Source of the DNA: JBFWNZ01 sp050250795
Lineage (GTDB): Bacteria > Pseudomonadota > Alphaproteobacteria > UBA8366
DNA length: 30,344 bases
Direction: 5' to 3'
Assembly: GCA_050250795.1 (NCBI GenBank)
Contig: JBFWNZ010000005.1
Coordinates: forward strand, 1-30,344
Shown: positions 16,301-24,320 of the stretch, piece by piece
How the letters are laid out: each line of letters opens with the position of its first letter
How positions within the stretch are numbered: the first letter of the stretch is position 1
Notes under the pieces: model-generated
Database searches by the model: none
The model's input: only the letters and a program-made list of their open reading frames with translations
Told to the model about the DNA's origin: nothing
Program-made: the position numbers and the translations under genes

Positions 16301-16546
16301 CGCAAGACGCATTTCATGGTGTACGAGCTTCTAGGCCTGGCGGACAGCGAGGATCCCGATCTTCGTGCCGATGCCGATGCCCTGGACCTCAGCCGCATGA
16401 CATGGGACGCCATGCAACTTCTCGAAAGCTCCGACCGGGACGGGGCAGGCGCCCTATACGCGACGATCCTGAAGCGGTTCCCGGACGATTCCGTGGCGCA
16501 GATGATGCTGCGGGAATGCGGATCACCCGCCACGGAAACCGCATGA
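13364..16546 (+). CDS. Receptor adenylyl cyclase: NMT1/THI5 domain, Cache-like sensor, HAMP, class III cyclase
   Basis: This 1060-residue inner-membrane protein is predicted to make cAMP in response to a periplasmic ligand. A signal peptide (1-29) leads to a THI5/NMT1-like solute-binding domain (about 30-305; QLKWLHQFQFAGYYAALHKG). Helix 1 (about 325-345) enters the cytoplasm, an Arg-rich loop follows, and helix 2 (about 368-390) returns to the periplasm. A double-Cache-like domain spans about 392-705, helix 3 about 710-732 and HAMP about 733-785. The cyclase is at about 808-985. Metal ligands are D816 (FFSDLENFS) and D860 (IGDG); substrate-selecting residues are K856 and T930, the Lys/Thr pair of ATP-using class IIIb enzymes; transition-state residues are N937 and R941. 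The catalytic set is complete. The ATG at 13364 is preferred over 13307 because AAAGGGGG precedes it and it starts the signal peptide. The ligand is unknown. Confidence 0.88.
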   Translation: MIGRVLRLGLYVLIGLASLAAHPARPGAQETVALQLKWLHQFQFAGYYAALHKGFYREAGFDVVLREGGPNIDPADELIAGKADYGVCNAGLLLGWAKGRELVSLAAIFQYSPAQLLVTRRGDFSSLSELRDLRLMDAPGSDEVAAMLIRAGVDYAAMIRVPHNGDPRELLGGKAEAMISYTTNEPFVLEQMGVPYRTFSPRSVGIDFYGDILCTSAEKVRHDPKRVATFREASIRGWEYALNHQEEIVDLILSEYSTLKTRDALLFEAARTDLLVRIDATPIGAQTAARWEQIAAIYRDLNYPVPEHLPDGMIWHYDGDWIDRLLIPLLAAVLLLSVAAGGAIGLTRYRARRAAQPGSPHRMTRPRLSLVMSLLFVGLSIPVLIFILVYNYSRNEDAIVGILNDAITETGRIGIDRTRSLINGTEGPLLLLAQLAGATPGYFRQEESRDLLYRALTAAPHIDAAYVSFEDGYHRVVTRIDADRRRAEPQIPANANWHSSYIDPVTDGLRRTRHRTFFDIWPREVGRYEVPTQLNVSSLPGYQEAKASGALVVTPPTINPDTGYPILSVRVPILTPSGDFLGCASANVTMDTLSRFLDENRVSRGSVTFIVNRRDGKIIAHPDKAKAVHLHNGVLEVATMTTSSDPVIREAGLQSLATRALQFRFHVPGDGREMVALFNNFPDGFGQPWQIVTLTPIDDFVGTLRETNRLMMIVILGLAAIESIVIYLAATRLARPVELVSQELRSIENLDFSGATTQRSGIREIAELESAAGLLRNSLRSFASFVPLEVVRHLVRTGIPLTPGVEPRVLTIFFSDLENFSTQAEQLPPDRLLEQISAYLETVCHAISEEGGTVDKFIGDGVMAFWGAPEPCEDHALRGCTAAIRASRRMARLNETWAAEGRPTMRMRVGMNSARVLVGNVGSSERLSYTALGDGVNVAARLEGMNKELGTRICISDTLYESVRGSVVARPIKRVRVKGRKTHFMVYELLGLADSEDPDLRADADALDLSRMTWDAMQLLESSDRDGAGALYATILKRFPDDSVAQMMLRECGSPATETA

Positions 16547-16570
16547 CCCGCGCCGGAACCGCCCCGGACC

Positions 16571-19453
<2,883 letters not shown>

Positions 19454-19469
19454 CACGCCTCTCCCGCCT

Positions 19470-19844
19470 TTACTGCGCGTCGACGAACTTGGCATAGGCG
19501 GCGGCATCCATCAGCGCCGCCGCCACCCCCGCATCCGCCAGCCGCAGCTTGAAGAACCAGCCCTCGCCCTCGGGCGCCTTGTTCACCTGGCCGGGCTCGT
19601 CGCCCAGCGCCGCATTGACCTCGACCACCTCGCCGGCCAGCGGCGCGTAGACCTCGGCCGCGGCCTTGACCGATTCGACGACCGCCGCCTCGTCGCCCTT
19701 GGCGAATTTGCGGCCCAGTTTAGGCAGGTCGACGAACACGATGTCGCCCAGTTGCTGCTGCGCGAAATCGGTGATGCCGACCGTGGCGACATCGCCGTCG
19801 AGCCGGACCCATTCGTGATCTTCGGTGTAACGCATCTCGCTCAT
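19470..19844 (-). CDS. gcvH: Glycine cleavage system H protein
   Basis: This 124-residue lipoyl carrier shuttles the aminomethyl intermediate between GcvP, GcvT and the lipoamide dehydrogenase. The lipoylated lysine is K60 in VVESVKAAAEVYAP. YTEDHEWV and GITDFAQQQLGDIVFVDLP are the standard N-terminal motifs. Its ATG overlaps the gcvT stop as ATGA (19841-19844), indicating translational coupling. Confidence 0.97.
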   Translation of the reverse strand: MSEMRYTEDHEWVRLDGDVATVGITDFAQQQLGDIVFVDLPKLGRKFAKGDEAAVVESVKAAAEVYAPLAGEVVEVNAALGDEPGQVNKAPEGEGWFFKLRLADAGVAAALMDAAAYAKFVDAQ

Positions 19845-20971
19845 GCCTTGCGCTCCTCGCCGCGGTAATAGCGCTGCGCGACGAAGGGCAGGCCGACGAT
19901 CTCGGCCGGCACCGGCTTGCCGCGCAGCAATGCCGTCACTGTGGTTCCCGTCCCGGCCAGATCGGCCCGGACATATCCCATGGCAATCGGGCCGCCCACG
20001 GTCGGCCCGTAGCCGCCGCTCGTCACCGTGCCGATTTCCGTCCCCGATGCATCGGTCAGCACCGTGCCCTCGCGGATCGGCGCCCGCCCCTCAGGCCGCA
20101 GCCCCACGCGGCGGCGCGACACGCCCTCCGCAAGCTGCTGCCGGACGACGGCATCGCCGGGAAAACCGCCCTCGGTGCGGCGGCGCTTGGAGATCGACCA
20201 GACGAGGCCCGCCTCGATGGGGGTGGTGCCGCGGTCGATATCGTGGCCGTAGAGGCAGAGGCCGGCCTCCAGCCGCAGCGAATCCCGCGCGCCCAGGCCG
20301 ACCGGCGCGACCTCCGGCTCGGCGAGCAGACGGCGCGCCAGTTCCTCGGTCCGGCCGGCCGGCACGGAAATCTCATAGCCGTCCTCGCCGGTATAGCCGG
20401 ATCGGCTGACCAGGCAGTCGATCCCGGCCACGGCCACCCCCGCCTGCGACATGAAGGGCATCGCGGAGACGGCCGGACCCGCCAGCCGTTCCAGCACGGC
20501 CGATGCCTGCGGCCCCTGCAAGGCCAGCAGGCCGCGATCCGGCAGCGGCTCCACGGCGATGCCCGCCGGCAGCCCCGCCTGCAGATGCGCGATGTCGTCC
20601 GCCTTGCAGGCGGCGTTGACGACCAGGAACAGATGGCCGTCGGCCCGCGTCACCATCAGGTCGTCGAGAATGCCGCCCGAGGCATCGGTGAACTGGGTGT
20701 AGCGCATGCGGCCCGGCGCCAGGGACAACAGGTCGCCCGGCACCAGCGTCTCCAGCGCCGCTGCCGCGTCCGCGCCATGCAGCCGCAACTGGCCCATATG
20801 CGACACGTCGAACAGGCCGGCGGCCCGGCGCGTGTGCTCATGCTCCTGGATGATGCCCGAGGGATACTGCACCGGCATCGCATAGCCCGCGAAAGGCACG
20901 ATCCGCGCGCCCAGTTCCCGGTGCAGTTCGTATAATGGGGTGCGGCGCTGTTCGCCGGCCGACTCGCTCAA
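19841..20971 (-). CDS. gcvT: Glycine cleavage system T protein (aminomethyltransferase)
   Basis: This 376-residue enzyme transfers the one-carbon unit from aminomethyl-lipoyl GcvH to tetrahydrofolate and releases ammonia. Family motifs include TPLYELHRELGARIVPFAGYAMPVQYP at the N-terminus, SHMGQLRLHG, the folate-site region SRSGYTGEDGYEISVP, and LCLYGHDIDRGTTPIEAGL. I assign the start to TTG at 20971 (protein beginning LSESAGEQRRTPLY) because GGAGG (20979-20983) precedes it by 7 nt. The only longer in-frame start is GTG at 21004, which lies inside the riboswitch expression platform and lacks a Shine-Dalgarno. It is the first gene of the gcvT-gcvH-gcvP operon and is controlled by the riboswitch upstream. 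Confidence 0.93.
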   Translation of the reverse strand: MSESAGEQRRTPLYELHRELGARIVPFAGYAMPVQYPSGIIQEHEHTRRAAGLFDVSHMGQLRLHGADAAAALETLVPGDLLSLAPGRMRYTQFTDASGGILDDLMVTRADGHLFLVVNAACKADDIAHLQAGLPAGIAVEPLPDRGLLALQGPQASAVLERLAGPAVSAMPFMSQAGVAVAGIDCLVSRSGYTGEDGYEISVPAGRTEELARRLLAEPEVAPVGLGARDSLRLEAGLCLYGHDIDRGTTPIEAGLVWSISKRRRTEGGFPGDAVVRQQLAEGVSRRRVGLRPEGRAPIREGTVLTDASGTEIGTVTSGGYGPTVGGPIAMGYVRADLAGTGTTVTALLRGKPVPAEIVGLPFVAQRYYRGEERKA

Positions 20972-20978
20972 GAAGCAT

Positions 20979-21040
20979 CCTCCACGACAGATTCGCGCCG
21001 CCACGTCCGGATTCCCGGACCGGCGCCCCCTCTGTCGTGG
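20979..21040 (-). promoter_or_regulatory. Expression platform of the glycine riboswitch
   Basis: On the minus strand CCACGACAGA (21040-21031) is perfectly complementary to TCTGTCGTGG (20991-20982). The latter overlaps the first two bases of the gcvT Shine-Dalgarno GGAGG. Between them GTCCGG-GAAT-CCGGAC (21020-21005) forms an inner hairpin, and a GCGCC/GGCGC pairing is also possible. The 5' arm includes most of the 3' strand of aptamer 2 P1, so the two structures exclude each other. A translational ON switch is predicted. Confidence 0.65.
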
Positions 21041-21230
21041 ATACCTGAGAGTATCACCCTGCCAACGCGGCCGGGCTTACCCCTTGGGTGAGGCGGCAAC
21101 ATCGCCGCCTGCTTTCCAGAGTGGCCTCCTCCTGCGGTCCTTTTGCCTGAGAGATTCCGGGGCGGTTGCTCCTTCGGCGCCGCCGGTGCCTTGGCTTGCG
21201 CCGCTGCACCGCCAGCCTCTCCCGCAGGGA
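21030..21230 (-). ncRNA. Tandem glycine riboswitch
   Basis: The minus-strand leader of gcvT contains two consecutive glycine aptamers. Aptamer 1 is closed by P1 CCTGCGG (21228-21222) / CCGCAGG (21137-21131) and contains GCGCCGAAGGAGCAA and CTCTCAGGCAAAAGGACC. Aptamer 2 is closed by CTCTG (21121-21117) / CAGAG (21034-21030) and contains CTGGAAAGC, CACCCAAGGGGTAAGC and CTCTCAGGTA. These conserved cores and the short linker (about 9 nt) match the known gcvT riboswitch. Glycine binding should raise expression of the glycine cleavage genes. I recognise it from the motifs and paired stems; no covariance model was run. Confidence 0.95.
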
Positions 21231-21254
21231 TCGTAGGCCAGTATCGTCGAACTC

Positions 21255-21282
21255 AGGCTAGGGGGCCGCGCGGATTTGTCAA
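21255..21282 (-). promoter_or_regulatory. Predicted gcv operon promoter
   Basis: On the minus strand a perfect TTGACA (21282-21277) lies 16 bp before TAGCCT (21260-21255). Transcription would begin near 21247, about 17 nt before the first aptamer stem. The promoter fits between the stop of the upstream lipoprotein gene and the riboswitch. Confidence 0.6.
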
Positions 21283-21293
21283 CCGGCGTCCCG

Positions 21294-21833
21294 TCAGCGC
21301 CCGATCCGCTGGCGATTATAGGCCAGCTCGTCGGGCGTCATCTCGAAACCGACATAGACTCGGAACTCGGAGGGCTTGAACACGCCCAGGTCGATGACCA
21401 CGCCGAACTGGTCCACATAGGACACGCGGGTATCGCGATTCTGGAATTTCACCAAGGCCTTGAAGGGCTGGCGCAGGACCACCTTGTCGTTCGGGTCGAG
21501 CACGGCGACGAAATAGGTCAGCGGCGCCTCGGCCGTGGTGTTGGACGGCCCGCGGCGCACCTCGATCATCAGCGCGATGTCGATCTGCGCCTGCTTCTCG
21601 TCGAAATAGCAGGTCCGGCCGACTCGGGCGAACTGGGCGGCGAACATCAGGTCGGTCGGCGTCTTGTCCGACTCCGGCTTGAACCGGACGACCTGCATGG
21701 CTTCTTCCAGCGCGCCGGCGACCGGACAGCCCGCCGCAGGCTTCTCATCGGAGAACATGCCGCCCGGCCCGCAGCCGGCGATCAGGAACGAGAGCGGAAG
21801 AAGCGGGAGGAGCCGCTTGAGCAAATGAAGCAT
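21294..21833 (-). CDS. Predicted lipoprotein of unknown function
   Basis: This protein of 179 residues begins with a lipoprotein signal: MLHLLKRLLPLLPLSFLIAGC, lipobox LIAGC with C21 as the lipidated residue. The next residues are GPGG rather than DD, so outer-membrane sorting is likely. The mature part is a single domain of about 155 residues with beta-strand-like segments (ALMIEVRRGP, LTYFVAVLDPNDKVVLRQPF, YVDQFGVVIDLG, FRVYVGFEMTPDELAYNRQ) and two more cysteines. I do not recognise a named family, though similar lipoproteins occur in Rhodospirillales. It lies 22 bp after the CDGSH gene on the same strand, so the two are probably an operon, and it is followed by the gcv promoter. Confidence 0.75.
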   Translation of the reverse strand: MLHLLKRLLPLLPLSFLIAGCGPGGMFSDEKPAAGCPVAGALEEAMQVVRFKPESDKTPTDLMFAAQFARVGRTCYFDEKQAQIDIALMIEVRRGPSNTTAEAPLTYFVAVLDPNDKVVLRQPFKALVKFQNRDTRVSYVDQFGVVIDLGVFKPSEFRVYVGFEMTPDELAYNRQRIGR

Positions 21834-21855
21834 GCGCGTTCTTCGGGTCCGGCTG

Positions 21856-22101
21856 TCAGCGCTTGAGCTTGTTGTGGCTGCCGTCGCAGGTCGGCACGCC
21901 CGCCGTATGCTTGCAGCCGCAGAAAAAGACCGTGGCCGCCTCGCCGGCCTTGAACTCGACCGGGCGGAAGGCCGACCCCTTGTGACTGCCATCGCAGAAG
22001 GGCTGGTCCTTGCTGAGCCCGCAGGCGCACCACCAATAGCTCTTACCGGCCTCGACGTCGACCTTGTAGGGCTTGGTCTGGGGTATGGCCGGCTGCGCCA
22101 T
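21856..22101 (-). CDS. Double CDGSH iron-sulfur domain protein
   Basis: This 81-residue soluble protein contains two CDGSH motifs, each expected to hold a [2Fe-2S] cluster with three Cys and one His ligand. The first has C25, C27, C36 and H40 (CACGLSKDQPFCDGSH); the second has C61, C63, C72 and H76 (CGCKHTAGVPTCDGSH). This tandem layout is the bacterial and mitochondrial-matrix class (like human CISD3), unlike the single-motif, dimeric mitoNEET. No membrane anchor or signal is present. The role is probably electron or cluster transfer, but no partner is established. It is divergent from thrB and probably co-transcribed with the lipoprotein gene. Confidence 0.92.
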   Translation of the reverse strand: MAQPAIPQTKPYKVDVEAGKSYWWCACGLSKDQPFCDGSHKGSAFRPVEFKAGEAATVFFCGCKHTAGVPTCDGSHNKLKR

Positions 22102-22148
22102 GATGTGTCATTCCGCTGGCTTGCGGCCGGCTCGAATGCCGGCCATCG

Positions 22149-22176
22149 TTGACGCTCGCTCGCGCGGCAGTCTAAA
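22149..22176 (+). promoter_or_regulatory. Predicted thrB-rnhA promoter
   Basis: TTGACG (22149-22154) and TCTAAA (22171-22176) are separated by 16 bp, 65 bp upstream of thrB. Just before the -35 box, two GCCGGC copies (22126-22131 and 22138-22143) form a short hairpin or palindromic site that could bind a regulator. The CDGSH gene is divergent from the same spacer. Confidence 0.5.
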
Positions 22177-22240
22177 GAAGCCCCGGAAGCGCGACAAGCG
22201 CGCCCCGCTGTACCATCCCTGGCGAGCGCCGGAACATCCC

Positions 22241-23212
22241 ATGGCCGTGTATACCGAAGTGTCCGACGAGGAGCTGGATGCCTTCCTCGCCGAGTACGAC
22301 ATCGGCCAGGGCCTGTCCTGCAAGGGCATCGCCGAGGGGGTGGAGAACAGCAACTTCCTGCTCCACACGACGCAGGGCCAGTACATCCTGACCCTGTATG
22401 AGCGGCGCGTCGCCCCGCAGGATCTGCCCTATTTCCTGGGGCTGATGGAGCATCTGGCGGCAAACGGCCTTCCCTGCCCCACCCCGCTTCGCGGCCGCGA
22501 CGGCGAGGCGCTGCGCCGCCTGTGCGACAAGCCGGCGGCCATCGTCACCTTTCTGGAAGGGATGTGGCCGCGCCGCGTCCAGCCCGAGCATTGCACCGGG
22601 CTGGGCCAGGGGCTGGCGCGGCTGCATCTGGCCGGCGCGGATTTTCCGATGCGGCGGCGCAACAGCCTGACGGTCGATGCCTGGCGGCCGCTGTTCGAAG
22701 CCTCCGCACCCCGCGCGCATGAGGTCGATCCGGGCCTGTGCGACGTGCTGAACCGCGAACTCGACCATCTGGAGCGGTCCTGGCCGACGGCGCTGCCGGT
22801 CGGCGTCTGCCATGCCGACCTGTTCCCCGACAACGTGTTCTTCCTGAACGACACGCTGTCGGGGATGATCGACTTCTACTTCGCCTGCCACGATTTCCTG
22901 GCCTATGACATCGCGGTCTGCATGAACGCTTGGTGCTTCGAGCGCGACCGCAGCTTCAACACGACGAAGGCCCGGCTGCTGATCGCCGCCTATCGCCGGG
23001 AGCGGGCCTTGAGCGATGCGGAGATCGACGCCCTGCCGCTGCTGGCGCGGGGCAGCGCGATGCGCTTCCTGCTGACCCGGCTCTACGACTGGTTGCACCA
23101 CCCGCCCGGCGCCTTCGTGCAGCCGAAGGACCCGCTGGAGTATCTCCACATCCTGCGCTTCCACCAGGAGGTCGACGGACCCGGCGCCTATGGCATCGAC
23201 CTTGGCCGATAA
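22241..23212 (+). CDS. thrB: Homoserine kinase, type II (APH fold)
   Basis: This 323-residue enzyme phosphorylates homoserine, the step before threonine synthase. It has the aminoglycoside phosphotransferase/choline kinase fold, not the GHMP fold of E. coli ThrB. The catalytic loop is CHADLFPDNVFF (H191, D193) and the metal-binding Asp is D211 in GMIDFYFACHDFLAYD. IAEGVENSNFLLHTTQGQYILTLYE is the glycine-loop and lysine-strand region. The N-terminus MAVYTEVSDEELDAFLAEYDIG is typical of alphaproteobacterial ThrB and fixes the start at 22241; earlier in-frame ATGs cross the promoter. rnhA overlaps its last 23 bp. thrC lies about 6 kb away on the other strand. Confidence 0.95.
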   Translation: MAVYTEVSDEELDAFLAEYDIGQGLSCKGIAEGVENSNFLLHTTQGQYILTLYERRVAPQDLPYFLGLMEHLAANGLPCPTPLRGRDGEALRRLCDKPAAIVTFLEGMWPRRVQPEHCTGLGQGLARLHLAGADFPMRRRNSLTVDAWRPLFEASAPRAHEVDPGLCDVLNRELDHLERSWPTALPVGVCHADLFPDNVFFLNDTLSGMIDFYFACHDFLAYDIAVCMNAWCFERDRSFNTTKARLLIAAYRRERALSDAEIDALPLLARGSAMRFLLTRLYDWLHHPPGAFVQPKDPLEYLHILRFHQEVDGPGAYGIDLGR

Positions 23213-23663
23213 AGGCGAGAGCGGCGGCGGGCAGGCCGTCGAAATCTTCACCGACGGCGCGTGCAGCGGCAATCCGGGCCCTGGCGGCTGGGGCGCGATC
23301 CTGCGTTATGGCGCCCATGAAAAGGAACTGTCGGGCGGCGAGCCGGAAACCACCAACAACCGCATGGAGATGCTGGCGGCGATCCATGCGCTGGAGGCGC
23401 TGACGCGGCCGATGACGGTCGCGCTGTATACCGACAGCAACTATCTGCGCGACGGCATCATGCGCTGGATTCACCAGTGGAAGGCCAATGGCTGGCGCAC
23501 GGCCGCCAAAAAGCCGGTGAAGAACCAGGATCTGTGGGAACGGCTGGACGCCGCGATGAAGCGCCACCGCGTCGAGTGGCACTGGGTGCGCGGCCATGCC
23601 GGGCACCCGGAAAACGAACGGGCCGACAAGCTGGCGCGCGACGCCATCCGGCGGCCCGTCTGA
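23190..23663 (+). CDS. rnhA: Ribonuclease HI
   Basis: This 157-residue nuclease degrades the RNA strand of RNA-DNA hybrids such as R-loops and primers. All catalytic residues are present: D22 (IFTDGACSGNPGPGGWG), E60 (NNRMEM), D82 (YTDSN), H136 (VRGHAGH) and D146 (NERADKLA). Length is standard. The start overlaps thrB by 23 bp in another frame; AGGAGG lies about 18 bp upstream, somewhat far, so a TTG at 23202 is a possible alternative start. Linkage of thrB and rnhA is common in this class. With rnhB the window carries both RNase H types. Confidence 0.96.
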   Translation: MASTLADKGESGGGQAVEIFTDGACSGNPGPGGWGAILRYGAHEKELSGGEPETTNNRMEMLAAIHALEALTRPMTVALYTDSNYLRDGIMRWIHQWKANGWRTAAKKPVKNQDLWERLDAAMKRHRVEWHWVRGHAGHPENERADKLARDAIRRPV

Positions 23664-23666
23664 CGA

Positions 23667-23713
23667 GATGCCGGACGCACCGCACAAGCGCGGGCGCCCG
23701 GCAAACCGGCATC
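23667..23713. terminator. Inverted repeat between convergent rnhA and peroxiredoxin genes
   Basis: GATGCCGG (23667-23674) and CCGGCATC (23706-23713) are perfect inverted repeats enclosing the palindrome CGGGCGCCCG (23691-23700). They fill the 48 bp between the two converging stop codons and may serve as a bidirectional terminator. The loop is long and there is no T-tract. Confidence 0.35.
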
Positions 23714-24194
23714 AGATCTGTTCGAGCATCCGCTCGGCCGAGGACACCTCGAAGGCGCCGCCTTCCTCAAGGTTCAGCTTCTGCACCACGCCGTCCTTCA
23801 CGACCATGCTGAAGCGGCGGCTGCGCATGCCGAGGCCGCGCGGCGCGAGGTCGAGCTCGATGCCCATCTTCTTGGTCAGCTCGGCGCTGCCGTCGGCGAC
23901 CATGCGCACCTTGCCGGCGGCGTTCTGGTCCTTGCCCCAGGCCCCCATCACGAAGGCGTCGTTGACCGACATGCAGACGATTTCGTCCACGCCCTTCGCC
24001 TTGAGCGCGGCCGACTGCTCGATATAGCCCGGCAGGTGCTTGGCCGAGCAGGTCGGGGTGAAGGCACCCGGCACGCCGAACACCGCCACCGTCTTGCCCG
24101 CGAACAGCTCGTCGGTCGAGACGGCCTTCGGCCCGCCCTCGCCCATCTCGTACAGCGTCGCCGACGGAACCTTGTCGCCAACCTTGATCGTCAT
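23712..24194 (-). CDS. Peroxiredoxin (Prx5/AhpE-like, redoxin family)
   Basis: This 160-residue cytoplasmic peroxidase reduces H2O2 and organic peroxides. The peroxidatic cysteine is C49 in PGAFTPTCSAKHLPGY, with T46 in the conserved PxxxTxxC frame. C74 in EIVCMSVND is the only other cysteine. GLGMRSRRFSMVVKDGVV is characteristic of the Prx5 group, which often uses glutathione or glutaredoxin. No signal peptide is visible. GGGAGG lies 8 bp upstream of the ATG at 24194. The gene lies downstream of dsbD on the same strand, but two hairpins separate them, so it probably has its own transcript. Confidence 0.93.
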   Translation of the reverse strand: MTIKVGDKVPSATLYEMGEGGPKAVSTDELFAGKTVAVFGVPGAFTPTCSAKHLPGYIEQSAALKAKGVDEIVCMSVNDAFVMGAWGKDQNAAGKVRMVADGSAELTKKMGIELDLAPRGLGMRSRRFSMVVKDGVVQKLNLEEGGAFEVSSAERMLEQI

Positions 24195-24223
24195 TCCACA
24201 CCTCCCTCGCTGACCGGTGAACG

Positions 24224-24239
24224 GGGGATTTCCATCCCC
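24224..24239 (-). other. Short hairpin in the peroxiredoxin leader
   Basis: GGGGAT / ATCCCC arms (24224-24229 and 24234-24239) surround a 4-nt loop, about 30 nt before the peroxiredoxin start. The position suggests a leader structure, but no regulator-binding motif is recognised. Confidence 0.3.
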
Positions 24240-24249
24240 ACAACAAGAT

Positions 24250-24267
24250 GCGGGGCATCGGCCCCGC
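24250..24267 (-). terminator. Likely terminator after dsbD
   Basis: A 7-bp stem GCGGGGC / GCCCCGC with a 4-nt loop lies 54 bp after the dsbD stop. On the minus strand it is followed by ATCTTGTTGTGG, a T-rich run that supports intrinsic termination. Confidence 0.5.
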
Positions 24268-24320
24268 TACGGATCACATAAGCACAGCTTCGCCGAAGTC
24301 CATAGCCCTGTCGAACGCGA

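Noticed and set aside
15781..16330. The output domain of the receptor as a GGDEF diguanylate cyclase or a guanylyl cyclase
   Set aside because: No GGDEF motif is present, and the substrate-selecting residues K856 and T930 point to ATP as substrate. Guanylyl cyclases have Glu and Cys-type residues at these positions.
20971..21004. gcvT start at GTG 21004
   Set aside because: It has no Shine-Dalgarno, lies within the riboswitch switching stem, and adds residues (MAARICRGGCF) not expected for the family. TTG 20971 has GGAGG at ideal spacing.
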